A DNA stretch of 64,000 bases from Kitasatospora sp. NA04385 (GTDB lineage Bacteria; Actinomycetota; Actinomycetes; Streptomycetales; Streptomycetaceae), in NCBI RefSeq assembly GCF_013364235.1, contig NZ_CP054919.1, positions 144,134 to 208,133 of the forward strand. Reading direction: 5' to 3'. Under the pieces are notes generated by a model. The model was not told the DNA's origin. It saw only the letters and a list, made by a program, of their open reading frames with translations, and searched no databases. This document shows, one piece after another, positions 8,570 through 17,225 of this stretch. Each line of letters begins with the position of its first letter. Within the stretch, counting starts at the first letter, position 1. The translations under genes and the position numbers were made by a program.

Positions 8570-8615
8570 TGCGCAAAGGTGCGCGATTGAACCGCTAATC
8601 AATCACCTTTGCTCA
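8570..8615. promoter_or_regulatory. Inverted operator upstream of the GH27 gene
   Basis: Two facing copies: TCACCTTTGCTCA on plus at 8603-8615 and GCGCACCTTTGCGCA on minus at 8584-8570. Equivalently, GCAAAGGTG(CGC)GATTGA (8573-8590) is inverted in TCAATCACCTTTGC (8599-8612). A perfect palindrome TTTGCGCAAA lies at 8568-8577. The motif matches the DeoR-like sites at 5968-6024, suggesting common control. The rest of the 8439-8773 spacer holds a TTGACA (8540-8545) as a possible -35 box and nothing else recognised. Confidence 0.6.
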
Positions 8616-8773
8616 CCAAGTGGATGGCGGCCGTCTCCGGTCCCCCGGCGTCCCCCCGTGCTCCGTCGTCGTCGGCGGCCCGACCGCCAGGAGACCGCCG
8701 TCATGCCGCACGCCCCCTCGGGCCCGCCCGGCGCACCGGAACGGCCCGTCCCGCACCCGGCAGGAGATCCCCC

Positions 8774-10582
8774 GTGAAGTGGAGCAGGAGAGCGGCTTCG
8801 GCCGCGACGACGGCAGCCCTCGTCGCCGCCGCACTCGCCGCCGGCGGCGCGCCCGCCGCCCAGGCCGACCCGGTCGCCGCCAACACCAGCACCCCCGTCG
8901 GCGTCAAACCGCTGATGGGCTTCAACAACTGGGCGCGCTTCACCTGCGCCGCCCAGGCCCGGCTGGACGGCACCCGCACCGGCTACTCCTTCCAGCAGTT
9001 CATGCAGGACCAGGCCAAGGCGATGAAGGACACCGGCCTGGTCGCCGCCGGCTACACCAACCTCACCGTCGACGACTGCTGGATGCAGCGGACCTCCGCC
9101 GGCTACCTGCACGGCGCCGCGACCTGGGGCGGCAGCAGCCAGCCCGGCTTCGACTGGGAGCTGACCGACTACGCGTCCTACGTGCACGGCCAGGGCATGC
9201 AGGCCGGCCTCTACACCACCTCCGGGGTGAACACCTGTCAGGGCGTGCCCGGCGGCATCATGGGCCACGAGCAGGCCGACGCCAACTCCCTGGCCTACTG
9301 GGGCGTCGACTCCATCAAGCTCGACAACTGCGGGACGAACTCCACCAACCGGCAGACCGAGTTCACCGCGTTCGCCCAGGCCCTCGGCACCGCCACCGCG
9401 AACAAGGACCGCAAGATCCTCTTCAACGAGTCGGCGCCGGCCGGCTACGGGCCGACCTCCGCCGCCAAGTACGAGACGATGGACTGGGTCCGGGGGCTCG
9501 GCCAGATGTGGCGGGTCAGCCCCGACATCAGCGTCTGGCACAGCGCGACCACCTCCGCGTGGGACGCCCCGGACGCCTCCGCCCGGTACGAGGGCGGCGT
9601 GCTGCAGAACTTCATCGACACCGTCGGCCTGGCCCGCTACAACGGCCCGGGCAACGCCAACGACGCCGACATGCTGCTGATCGGCGACAACAACCAGCTC
9701 ACCCTCGCCGAGCAGCGCAGCCAGTTCGCGCTCTGGTCCGCGATGGGCTCCCCCCTGATGATCAGCACCGACGTCCGCAAGATGGCCGCCGACCCGACCA
9801 CCTACGCGCCGCAGCTGGGCATCCTGAAGAACGCCGACCTGATCGCCGTCGACCAGGACGCGCTGGGCGCCGGCGGCTACCTCGCCTCCCGCGACAACGC
9901 CTCCACCACCGCCGGGATCGACGTCGTCGTCAAGCCGCTGGCCGACGGCGGCCGGGCCGTGGTCGTCCTCAACAAGAACGCCACCGCCACCAGCTACACC
10001 CTCGACCTCGGCCGGATCGGCTTCCCCGGCTCCTCCTGCGCCCACCCCGTCCGCGACCTGTGGACGCACACCGACTCCAGCGCCACCGGCTCCCTCACCA
10101 CCACCATCGGCAGCCACGACAACGCCGCCTACCGCATCTCCCCGGGAAGCTGCGGCGCCGCCGTCCCGACCGGCCAGATCACCAGCGTGCAGAGCGCCTT
10201 CCAGGCCAGCCCGCTCTGCCTGGACGCCTACAACGGCGCCACCACCGGCACCAAGGTCGCCCTCTACGCCTGCCACGGCACCTCGAACCAGCAGTGGACC
10301 CGGCGGGCCGACGGCCTGATCGCCTCCTACCAGAACAGCGGGCTGTGCGTCTCCGGCGCCTCCTCCGGCCTCACCCTGGCCGCCTGCAACGGCTCCGACC
10401 CCAAGCAGACGTGGACCTACAACCGGTCCGGCCAGCTGCGCCAGGCCAGCGGCGTCTGCATCGACATCGCCGGCACCGGCCTCGGCACCAACACCAGCGC
10501 CACCGTCGCCACCTACACCTGCGGCAGCCACCAGCCCAACCAGACCTGGAGCGCCCCCTTCGCCACCCCGCCCACCTCGTAA
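8774..10582 (+). CDS. Secreted GH27 glycosidase with ricin-type lectin domain
   Basis: 602 aa. Sec signal peptide (MKWSRR, hydrophobic Ala/Leu core, cleavage near AAQA-DP at 31). GH27 TIM barrel from GVKPLMGFNN to about residue 400: VDDCWM, nucleophile D184 in IKLDNC, probable acid/base D251 in WRVSPDI, and TLAEQRSQFALWSAMGSPL. Then a beta domain and a C-terminal beta-trefoil lectin (about 470-602, QQW/QTW repeats). GH27 covers alpha-galactosidase, beta-L-arabinopyranosidase and related exo-activities. The unusual MGFNNWARFTC in place of MGWNSW leaves specificity open. GTG 8774 was chosen because AGGAG precedes it and the signal peptide begins there. Confidence 0.92.
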   Translation: MKWSRRAASAATTAALVAAALAAGGAPAAQADPVAANTSTPVGVKPLMGFNNWARFTCAAQARLDGTRTGYSFQQFMQDQAKAMKDTGLVAAGYTNLTVDDCWMQRTSAGYLHGAATWGGSSQPGFDWELTDYASYVHGQGMQAGLYTTSGVNTCQGVPGGIMGHEQADANSLAYWGVDSIKLDNCGTNSTNRQTEFTAFAQALGTATANKDRKILFNESAPAGYGPTSAAKYETMDWVRGLGQMWRVSPDISVWHSATTSAWDAPDASARYEGGVLQNFIDTVGLARYNGPGNANDADMLLIGDNNQLTLAEQRSQFALWSAMGSPLMISTDVRKMAADPTTYAPQLGILKNADLIAVDQDALGAGGYLASRDNASTTAGIDVVVKPLADGGRAVVVLNKNATATSYTLDLGRIGFPGSSCAHPVRDLWTHTDSSATGSLTTTIGSHDNAAYRISPGSCGAAVPTGQITSVQSAFQASPLCLDAYNGATTGTKVALYACHGTSNQQWTRRADGLIASYQNSGLCVSGASSGLTLAACNGSDPKQTWTYNRSGQLRQASGVCIDIAGTGLGTNTSATVATYTCGSHQPNQTWSAPFATPPTS

Positions 10583-10590
10583 GCGGTCGG

Positions 10591-10628
10591 CCGGGGGCGG
10601 CGGGGCCGGTCGGCCCCGCCGCCCCCGG
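10591..10628. terminator. Perfect 17-bp bidirectional terminator hairpin
   Basis: CCGGGGGCGGCGGGGCC at 10591-10607 pairs exactly with 10612-10628 around GGTC. It separates the convergent GH27 gene (ends 10582) and the metal permease gene (ends 10645). Confidence 0.85.
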
Positions 10629-10644
10629 TCAACCCGGGGCCCGG

Positions 10645-11526
10645 TCAACCCGGGGCGCGGACGGCGGCGGTGGCCGTGCGGCGGCGGCGCAGGCCGGCCA
10701 GCAGGCCGTGCCGCGGGGCGAAGGCCCAGCAGAGCAGGAACACCGCCGTCACCACCAGGACGATCAGCCCGCCCGCGGCGAGGTTCCAGGCGTACGACAG
10801 GTACAGGCCGGTGAGCGAGGAGAGCGCGCCGATCGCCGGGGCGAGGAGCATCATCGCGCCGATCCGGTCCGTCAGCAGCCGCGCGCACGACGCCGGGGTG
10901 ATCAGCAGGGCCAGCACCAGGACGTTGCCCACGGCCTGGAGCGAGATCACCACCGTCACGGTGACCAGCGCGTAGAGCACCGCGTCCAGCAGCAGGACCG
11001 GCAGGCCCAGCGCGCGGGCGCTCTCCCGGTCCAGGCTGACCGCGACCAGCTCCTTGTGCAGCAGCAGCGCCACCGCGACCAGCGCCGTCCCCGCCACCGC
11101 CACGGTCAGCACGTCCCCGTCGCTGATGCCGAGGATCTGCCCGAACAGGAAGGACTCCAGCGAGCCGCTGTAGCCGGGTGCGGTGCTGAGGACGACGATG
11201 CCCAGGCCGAACGCGGCGGCGAAGAACACGCCGATCACGCTGTCCTCCTTGAGCCGCCGGTTCTGCGAGAAGACGGCGACCGCCAGCGCGGTGGCCAGGC
11301 CCGCGACCGTGCCGCCGAGCACCAGGCTGGTGTGCAGGACGAAGGCGATGGCGACGCCGGGGAAGACGGCGTGCGAGACGGCGTCGCCGATGAAGGCCAT
11401 GCCGCGCAGCACGACGTGGCTGCCGATCACCCCGGCGACGACGCCGGACATCGCCGCGACCAGCAGCGCCCGCCGCATGAAGACGTGCTGCCACGGGTCG
11501 GTGAGGAAGGCGAGGACGGTGTTCAC
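10645..11526 (-). CDS. Anchored-repeat-type metal ABC transporter, permease
   Basis: 293-aa integral membrane protein of the ABC-3 (ZnuB/MntB) family with about eight hydrophobic segments: FMRRALLVAAMSGVVAGVIG near the N-terminus, then VLRGMAFIGDAVSHAVFPGVA, the family's conserved signature, and a long Leu/Val-rich core. It forms the membrane channel for Zn(II), Mn(II) or Fe(II) together with the ATPase encoded immediately upstream. GTG 11526 overlaps the ATPase TGA by 4 bases. It is the last gene of a minus-strand run of seven that begins at 17879. Metal identity is inferred from the family and from the Zur-like box at 17980. Confidence 0.92.
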   Translation of the reverse strand: MNTVLAFLTDPWQHVFMRRALLVAAMSGVVAGVIGSHVVLRGMAFIGDAVSHAVFPGVAIAFVLHTSLVLGGTVAGLATALAVAVFSQNRRLKEDSVIGVFFAAAFGLGIVVLSTAPGYSGSLESFLFGQILGISDGDVLTVAVAGTALVAVALLLHKELVAVSLDRESARALGLPVLLLDAVLYALVTVTVVISLQAVGNVLVLALLITPASCARLLTDRIGAMMLLAPAIGALSSLTGLYLSYAWNLAAGGLIVLVVTAVFLLCWAFAPRHGLLAGLRRRRTATAAVRAPG

Positions 11527-12281
11527 CGCTGCACCCCCAGGGAGTGCAGCAGTTGGTCGGTGCGGGTCACGCCGAACGTCCGGAGCCAGACCTCCGGGTC
11601 GCGCAGGCCGCCGGGGGCGGCGTCGGCGACGACGGTCCGGTTCAGCAGGCAGAGCCGGGTGCAGGCGTCGGCCGCCGCCGGGAGGTCGTGCGTGGTCATC
11701 AGCAGGGCGGTTCCTTCCTCACGGAGCCGGGCGAAGAGCGCGGTCAGCAGGTCCTGGGTCGGCACGTCGAGCCCGGTGAACGGCTCGTCCAGCAGCAGCA
11801 GTCCGGGCCGCAGGGCCAGCGCGCGGGCGACCAGGACGCGCTGGCGCTGGCCGCCGGAGAGCTCCCCGATCGGGCGGTGCCGCAGGCCGGTCAGGTCCAC
11901 CCGTTCCAGCGCCTCGTCCACGGCGGCGCGGTCCGCGGCGCCCGGGCGGCGCAGCCAGCCGATCCGGTGAACCCGGCCGCTCATCACGGCCTTCTCCACC
12001 GAGAGCGGGAAGTCCCAGGCGAACTCGTGGCGTTGCGGCACGTAGCCGACGCTGCCGCGCCGCCGCTCGGCGGGCGCGCCGCCCAGGGTGACGGTCCCGG
12101 CCCGGGCGGGGATCAGGGCGAGGACGGCGCGCAGCACGGTCGTCTTGCCCGCGCCGTTGGGCCCGATCAGGCCGACCAGCTCCCCGGCCCGGACGGTCAG
12201 GTCCACGTCGTGCAGGACCTCCCGGCCGCCGAGCATGACGCCCAACCCGCTGATTTCCAAGGCGATCTGACGTTCAGTCAC
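11523..12281 (-). CDS. Anchored-repeat-type metal ABC transporter, ATPase
   Basis: 252-aa nucleotide-binding subunit. Walker A GPNGAGKTT, Q-loop VPQRHEF, signature LSGGQRQRVLVARAL, Walker B LLLLDEPF, D-loop and switch His in TTHD are all intact. Closest in type to ZnuC/MntA-like manganese/zinc ATPases. GTG 12281 lies inside the upstream wall-protein gene (8-base overlap), and the stop overlaps the permease start, so permease and ATPase should be made in step. It powers import of the metal delivered by the lipoprotein encoded at 13131-14684. Confidence 0.93.
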   Translation of the reverse strand: MTERQIALEISGLGVMLGGREVLHDVDLTVRAGELVGLIGPNGAGKTTVLRAVLALIPARAGTVTLGGAPAERRRGSVGYVPQRHEFAWDFPLSVEKAVMSGRVHRIGWLRRPGAADRAAVDEALERVDLTGLRHRPIGELSGGQRQRVLVARALALRPGLLLLDEPFTGLDVPTQDLLTALFARLREEGTALLMTTHDLPAAADACTRLCLLNRTVVADAAPGGLRDPEVWLRTFGVTRTDQLLHSLGVQR

Positions 12282-13134
12282 TTCCGCTTCCCTTCGCGCG
12301 GCGGCGCACCAGCGCCACTGCCACCACCGCCACTGCCAGCACCGCCGTGGCTGCGGCGAGGGCGGCCACCGCCCGGCCCGACCACGCCGGTCGGGCCGTC
12401 CGGGCCGCCACCGGTGCCACCGGGGCCGCCGGGGTGTCCGGCGCGGCCGGGAGGGCCGAGCGCGGGTCCTGCGGGCCCACCGAGAAGTGGAGGACGGCGG
12501 CGGCGTCGTGGGTCTGCCCGTCCAGGGTCCTGGCGGTCATCCGGATGCCGAGCAGGTAGCTGCCCGGGGCGGTGAACGCCCAGTTCCCGTGGACGTGGCT
12601 GTTGGTCTCGATGCCGGTCTCCTGCGGCAGCGGCCGAGCGCTGTCGAAGACCTGCTCGGGCGTGCCGAAGCTCCCGTTCAGGAAGAGCGTGAACCGTCCG
12701 GGGCCGCGGACCGACTCCAACCGCCAGGTGACCTCGCGGTCGACGGCGTGCAGGACGCTCGGGTCCTGGCTGTTCCAGCCCGGCCACAGGACGCCGGGCT
12801 GCTGCACCTGGGGCAGCAGCCAGACCTTCGCGCCCGGGGTGCCGAGGAAGGCGAACGCCGGGTCCGCCGGCACCGTGACGGCGGCGGCGTCCACGGCCTG
12901 GAGCACCACGTGGTCGGGGTCGCGCCACACGGGGGCCGGGCCGCTGTCGTCCCGGATCCCGATGGTCCAGCGCCCCTGGTCGAAGCGCGGCCCGAGGTCG
13001 ACGTGGCCGTCGGCGATGACGGTCGGCGCGTCGCCGTCGGCCGCTGCGGCGGGGGGCACGGACGGGCCCGCGGTGAGGAACGCGGCCACCAGGGCGGCGG
13101 CGAGGGCGCGCACGGCGCGGCGGGCGGCGGTCAC
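12274..13134 (-). CDS. Membrane-anchored surface repeat protein of the metal transporter
   Basis: 286 aa. Signal peptide to about residue 33 (AAALVAAFLTAGPSVPPAAA). One actinobacterial wall-repeat ('choice-of-anchor M' type) module at about 38-222: GHVD at 43-46, AFAFLGTPGAKVWLLPQ, WPGW, RGPGRF, FDS and HVHGNWAF at 180-187. A Pro/Ala linker follows, then a transmembrane helix (about 253-276) and a short RRRAKGS tail. There is no LPxTG-like signal, so it should be membrane-tethered rather than sortase-linked. GTG 13134 overlaps the binding-protein stop by 4 bases. Role inferred: surface metal capture or docking partner for the transporter. Confidence 0.85.
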   Translation of the reverse strand: MTAARRAVRALAAALVAAFLTAGPSVPPAAAADGDAPTVIADGHVDLGPRFDQGRWTIGIRDDSGPAPVWRDPDHVVLQAVDAAAVTVPADPAFAFLGTPGAKVWLLPQVQQPGVLWPGWNSQDPSVLHAVDREVTWRLESVRGPGRFTLFLNGSFGTPEQVFDSARPLPQETGIETNSHVHGNWAFTAPGSYLLGIRMTARTLDGQTHDAAAVLHFSVGPQDPRSALPAAPDTPAAPVAPVAARTARPAWSGRAVAALAAATAVLAVAVVAVALVRRRAKGSGSD

Positions 13135-14684
13135 GGGGCACCCCCGCCCAGGCAGGAGAGCAGTTCGTCGGCGTTGTGGCGCATCATGTCGGTGTAGTGG
13201 CGCACGTGCGCGTCGAAGGCGTCGCCGTACAGGGTGCAGACCCGCACGCCCTGGTCCTCGGCGACCTGGGTGAGGACGGCCGCGCGCTGGGCGAGGTTGG
13301 GCTCCATGAAGACCGCCGGGACCTTCAGGTTGCGGATGGTGGTGGTCAGCCGCCGCACGTCGTCCGCGCCGGGCTCCTGCGCCGGGTTGGGGACGACGAA
13401 CCCGGCGACCTTCAGTCCGTACGCCTCGGCGAGGTAGCCGAAGGCGTCGTGGGTGGTGATCAGCTGCCGGCGGTCGGCGGGTATCCGGGCCACCTGGGCG
13501 GACAGGTAGGCGTCCAGGGCGTCCAGCTCCTCCCCGTACCGGCGGGCGTTGTCCTGGTAGAGCGCCGCCCCGCCGGGGTCGCGCCGGGCCAGGGTGTCCC
13601 GGATCAGTTGGACGTACGCCTTGGCGTTCTCGGCGTCCTGCCACAGGTGCGGGTCGATCTCCCCGTGGACGTGCTTGCCGAGGACGGCCTGCGGCAGTTG
13701 GTGGACGGGCGTGCCGGGCGGCCCGAGGAAGGCGAAGGCCGGGTTGTCGGGCACCTGGTCGAGGGCCTTGTTCGGGACGTCGATGACCACCTGGTCGGGC
13801 GGCAGCTCCTCCTGCCGTCCGTCCCCGGCCCGCAGGTCGGTGTAGGCGGAGAGCGCGCCGGTGTCGAGGTTGACCGTCAGGTCGGTGTGGCCCTCGTCGA
13901 TGACGGTGTCCTGCGGGCGGGCGACGCCGTGCGGGTCGACGCCGACGGCGAAGGTGAAGGTGCCGGTGCCGAGTTCGCTCGGCGGGCCCTGCGGGTTCTT
14001 CAACCGGGCGCGCAGCGTGAGGCGGTAGACGCCGGGCGCGGTGAACGCCCAGTTCAGGTGGGTGTGGGCGGCGGGCGGCAGCGAGGTGGTGTCCTTCTCG
14101 TCCAGGCCGTCGCCGGAGTCGAAGTACACCTGCGGCTGGCCGAGCGACTGGGTGAGGTAGGCGACCAGGTGGCCGGGGCCCTGGACCTCGGTGGCGGAGA
14201 GCAGCACGTCGGAGGAGCGGGTCGCCCCGCGTGCCGCGCCTTCGCCGAGCACCCGCAGGCCGAGCCACGGGACGTCCAGCGCGATGTTCTCCACCAGCGG
14301 GATGACGTGCGCGCCGTACGCCTCGGCCGCCTCGGCGAGCGAGACGTTGGGCGCGTCCTCGGGGGCGTTGGCGTCGATGGTCTTGATCAGGGCGTGCTCC
14401 TCCAGGAGCAGGTGGTTGGTGAAGGTCACGTCGGCTTCGGCGACCTTCGCCGCGTCCCTGGGGGTGGGCTCGTAGGAGTGCGGGTCGCCGCCGGGCGGGA
14501 CGATCGAGTCCACCCGGACCCGGTCGCCGCCGACCTGGCGCACCAGGTCCGCCAGGATCTCCGTGGTGGTCACCACGCGGAGCCCGCTGCCGCCGGGCGT
14601 GCCGGGGGCGTCCTTCGGCCCGCAGGCGGTCAGGGCGCCGAGCAGCAGGGCGCCGGCCGCGAGCAGGGCGGTGGGCCGTTTCAT
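13131..14684 (-). CDS. Metal-binding lipoprotein with inserted, permuted wall-repeat module
   Basis: 517 aa. Lipoprotein signal with lipobox LTAC (Cys21). ZnuA/cluster A-I fold: H69 in GGDPHSYEP, H346 in GEIDPHLW, H412 in TTHDAFGY and an Asp in TLYGDAF are the expected metal ligands. Between residues about 133 and 335 sits a wall-repeat module whose C-terminal half (VQGPG, FDSGDGL, HTHLNWAF, FTFAVG) comes before its N-terminal half (VIDEGHTDL, AFAFLGPPGTPVHQLPQ), i.e. circularly permuted. The insertion lies directly before H346, where ZnuA proteins carry a His-rich loop. ATG 14684 overlaps the neighbouring stop by 4 bases. It delivers metal to the permease/ATPase pair. Confidence 0.92.
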   Translation of the reverse strand: MKRPTALLAAGALLLGALTACGPKDAPGTPGGSGLRVVTTTEILADLVRQVGGDRVRVDSIVPPGGDPHSYEPTPRDAAKVAEADVTFTNHLLLEEHALIKTIDANAPEDAPNVSLAEAAEAYGAHVIPLVENIALDVPWLGLRVLGEGAARGATRSSDVLLSATEVQGPGHLVAYLTQSLGQPQVYFDSGDGLDEKDTTSLPPAAHTHLNWAFTAPGVYRLTLRARLKNPQGPPSELGTGTFTFAVGVDPHGVARPQDTVIDEGHTDLTVNLDTGALSAYTDLRAGDGRQEELPPDQVVIDVPNKALDQVPDNPAFAFLGPPGTPVHQLPQAVLGKHVHGEIDPHLWQDAENAKAYVQLIRDTLARRDPGGAALYQDNARRYGEELDALDAYLSAQVARIPADRRQLITTHDAFGYLAEAYGLKVAGFVVPNPAQEPGADDVRRLTTTIRNLKVPAVFMEPNLAQRAAVLTQVAEDQGVRVCTLYGDAFDAHVRHYTDMMRHNADELLSCLGGGAP

Positions 14685-16431
14685 CGGTGGTCGCTCCGGG
14701 CGGTCGAGGGGCGGTGGTCGTCGGGGCCGGCGTCCGGCTTGGCGCGTCGGCGGCCGACGGCGGTGATCAGGCCGCCGCCGAGCAGCAGCAGCGCGCCCGA
14801 GACGGTGAGCGGGACGGTGGCGGAGGAACCGGTCTGCGCCAGCGCGCCGGGGACGCCGGTGCCGGTCGCCGCGCTGCCGGGGCGGGTGCCGGTGGCCGCG
14901 CTGCCGGTGGCGGTGCCGCTGCCGGTCGTGCTTCCGCTGCCGGTGCCGGTCGGGCTCGCGCCGGTGGACGCGGTGGGGGCCTCGCTCTGACCGTCCCCGA
15001 CGGTGAAGGTGAAGGTCCGGGTGTCCGTGACGGCCTGTCCGGTGGCGAGGTGCCCGTCGAGGGCGAAGGTGAGCCGGTAGGTGCCGGGCGCGCTGAACCC
15101 CCAGTTGGCGTGCGCGTGGACGCCGAGGTCGACCGGACGGCGGTCGGGGAGGCCGTCGCGGCTGTCGTACAGGACGGTGGCCCCGCCGAGACCGGCCGTC
15201 TGCCAGATCGCGACCTGCCCGGGGCCGCTCACCTCGGTCAGCGCCAGCTCCAGCGGCCCGGACAGCGGGCTGGAGGTGAGCGCCTCGGTGTTCCAACCCG
15301 CCCACACCACACCGGACTTCTGCACCTGCGGGATCAGCCAGAAGGTGCTGCCGGGCGCGCCGAGGAAGGAGTACGCCGCACCGGCCGGGACCTGCTGCCG
15401 GGCCGCGTCGGCGACGTGCACCGTCACGGCGGCGGGGTCGCGCCAGACCACGGCGTCCGGGCTGCGGCTGTCCTTGAACAGCAGCCGCAGCTTCCCGTCC
15501 ACCCACTGCCCGGCCAGCGCGTCCACGTGGCCGTCGCCGATGGTGACGGGGGCGGTGGCGATCTCCGCCCCGGGCAGCGAGGCGGCCGTGGCGGCCCGGG
15601 CGACCGAGAACGGGACCGCGCGCGCGGCGGCCGAGGGCCCCGGGGTGGACGGTTCGGGGGTGGACGGTTCGGAAGCAGGTGGCTCGGGGGTGGGTGGCTC
15701 GGGGGTGGCGGGTGTCGGTGCGGCGGGCGGCTCGGCGACGGTGGCGTGCACGTGGACCGTGCGGGCCGCCGCTCCCCCGCCGGGCAGGGCCGCCTCGGCG
15801 GTGAGGTCGAAGTCGTACGCGCCGGGGCTGGTGAACGCCCAGACCAGGCCGCCCCGGGCGGCGGGGGCCAGGGCTGCGGTGTCGGGCAGCGCGTCGGCGC
15901 TGTCGAAGAGCAGGGACGGCCCGGTGGCGTCCGAACCTCCGCTCTTCACCGGGGTGTCGGAGCCGGTGGGTCCGCCCGGGCGTTCCGGGCCGGTGGAGTA
16001 GAGGATCACCGCACCGGCGCCCCGCACCCGGCTGAGGGAGAGTGACAGGCCCGCCGGCGCGAGGTCCGCGGCGGCGACGGCCGCGGTGTCCCAGTGCGGG
16101 GCGTCCGGCCCGCCGCGCGCACCGAGTTGCCACAGCGGCGTGCCGGGCCGGCCGAGGAAGGCGGGCCGCCGTCCGGGACGGCGGCCTGGTCGGCCGGGCC
16201 CAGGGTGAGCAGGCGGGCATCGGCGTCCGGGGTGCCGGTGGCGGGTGCGGGGGCGCCGACTGCGAGGTCGAGGCCGGCCCCGGTCAGGGCGAGAACGAGG
16301 TCGGCGGCACCGGCCGAGGTGGCGGCACCGGCCGGCGCCTCCGGGACTGCGGCGTTCGCACCGCCGGCGGCCCAGAGGACGGCGAGGGCCGATCCGGCCG
16401 CCGCCGCCCGGGCGGCCCGTGAACTCTTCAT
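14681..16431 (-). pseudogene. Sortase-anchored wall-repeat protein, frameshifted
   Basis: Two frames make one protein. Frame A starts at ATG 16431 with a signal peptide (MKSSRAARAAAAGS...GGANA) and reads ...ADQAAVPDGG. It then leaves the family pattern and would stop at 16006. Frame B, from about 16165, continues it with FLGRPGTPLWQLG, a truncated first repeat, a second complete repeat (GHVDALAG, YSFLGAPGSTFWLIPQ, HAHANWGF), a Thr/Gly/Ser-rich spacer, LAQTG sorting signal, hydrophobic helix and GRRRAKPDAG tail. One missing base near 16160-16185 explains the break. Corrected length is about 583 aa. ATGA overlap with the lipoprotein gene. It may be an assembly error rather than a true loss. Confidence 0.8.
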
Positions 16432-16464
16432 GCTGGTCGCGACTCCTGGGTCGTCGGGCTGCGC

Positions 16465-16522
16465 GCTGTGGGCTATGCGCTATGGGCTGTGGGCTATGCG
16501 CTATGGGCTATGGGCTATGGGC
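16465..16522. repeat. Tandem 21-bp and 7-bp repeats in the intergenic spacer
   Basis: Two perfect 21-bp copies starting GCTGTGGGCTATGCGC lie at 16465-16485 and 16486-16506, followed by two 7-bp units GCTATGG (16507-16520). The array sits between the start of the frameshifted wall-protein gene (16431) and the stop of the next repeat gene (16564). Its A/T content is higher than its surroundings. Slippage-prone; a leader or transcript-level role is possible but not shown. Confidence 0.8.
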
Positions 16523-16563
16523 GGCCGGGGCCGGGCCTGGTCCGGCCCCGGCCGCCCGCGGGG

Positions 16564-17214
16564 TCAGGCGTTCAGGACGTGGAAGGTGTACTGCTGCGCG
16601 GCGGAGGTGACGGTCTGTCCGTTCGAGGCGAGGACGCCGCTGACCTTGAAGGTCACCACGTACGTCCCGGCCGCGTCGAAGCCCCAGTTGGCGTGGGTGT
16701 GCGCCCCGGCGGCGACCGTGACGGTGTCGGGCAGGCCGTCCTCGCTGTCGACGAGCTTGGTGGGCGTGCTGCCCGCCGCGGTGTAGACGCTGAACCCGGC
16801 GGGGCCGCTGACGGCGGTGAGTTGGAACTGCACCTGGTTGCCCTGGAAGACGCCGGCGGGGACGTCGGTGGCGTTCCAGCCGGCCCAGAGCAGGCCCGCC
16901 GTCTGGCTCTGCGGGAGGATCCAGGCGGTGCCGCCGGTGCCGAGGAACGACCAGGCGGGCGTGGTGGGCACGTTGGTGTGCTTGGCCGCGAGCGGGACGT
17001 TCAGCACGACGTCCGCCGGGGCGCGGTCGACCGCGGTGGCGGTGGTCGAGTCGAGCAGGTCCAGGGTGAGCGCCCCGCCGCTGTAGTCGATGTCGAGCAC
17101 GTCGACGTGGCCGCTGGAGAGCGTGACGGTGGTGGCGCTGGCGGAGGTGGCGACCCCCGTGACCAGCGCGGCGGCGAGCAGCAGGGAGCCGAGTGCCTTG
17201 GTGGGTGCGCGCAT
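16564..17214 (-). CDS. Secreted single-repeat protein (wall-repeat family)
   Basis: 216 aa: signal peptide (MRAPTKALGSLLLAAALVTG, cleavage near ASA at 27) and one wall-repeat module with no anchor. Visible family marks: SSGHVDVLDIDY, AWSFLGTGGTAWILPQSQ, LLWAGWNATD, VSGPAGFSVY, DSEDGLPDTV, HTHANWGF and a final FHVLNA. With no transmembrane helix, lipobox or LAxTG it should be released or held by protein contacts. It lies 11 bases downstream of a close paralogue, suggesting tandem duplication. Probably a diffusible partner of the anchored transporter; function unproven. Confidence 0.82.
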   Translation of the reverse strand: MRAPTKALGSLLLAAALVTGVATSASATTVTLSSGHVDVLDIDYSGGALTLDLLDSTTATAVDRAPADVVLNVPLAAKHTNVPTTPAWSFLGTGGTAWILPQSQTAGLLWAGWNATDVPAGVFQGNQVQFQLTAVSGPAGFSVYTAAGSTPTKLVDSEDGLPDTVTVAAGAHTHANWGFDAAGTYVVTFKVSGVLASNGQTVTSAAQQYTFHVLNA

Positions 17215-17225
17215 GGCGGCCGTCC

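Noticed and set aside
8603..11494. 963-aa minus-strand frame across the GH27 gene
   Set aside because: Gly/Val/Asp-rich shadow of the GH27 gene that contains the lectin and barrel motifs on the other strand.
12278..13141. 287-aa alternative frame over the membrane-anchored repeat gene
   Set aside because: The overlapping GTG 13134 frame has signal peptide, module and membrane helix; this frame is Arg/Pro noise.
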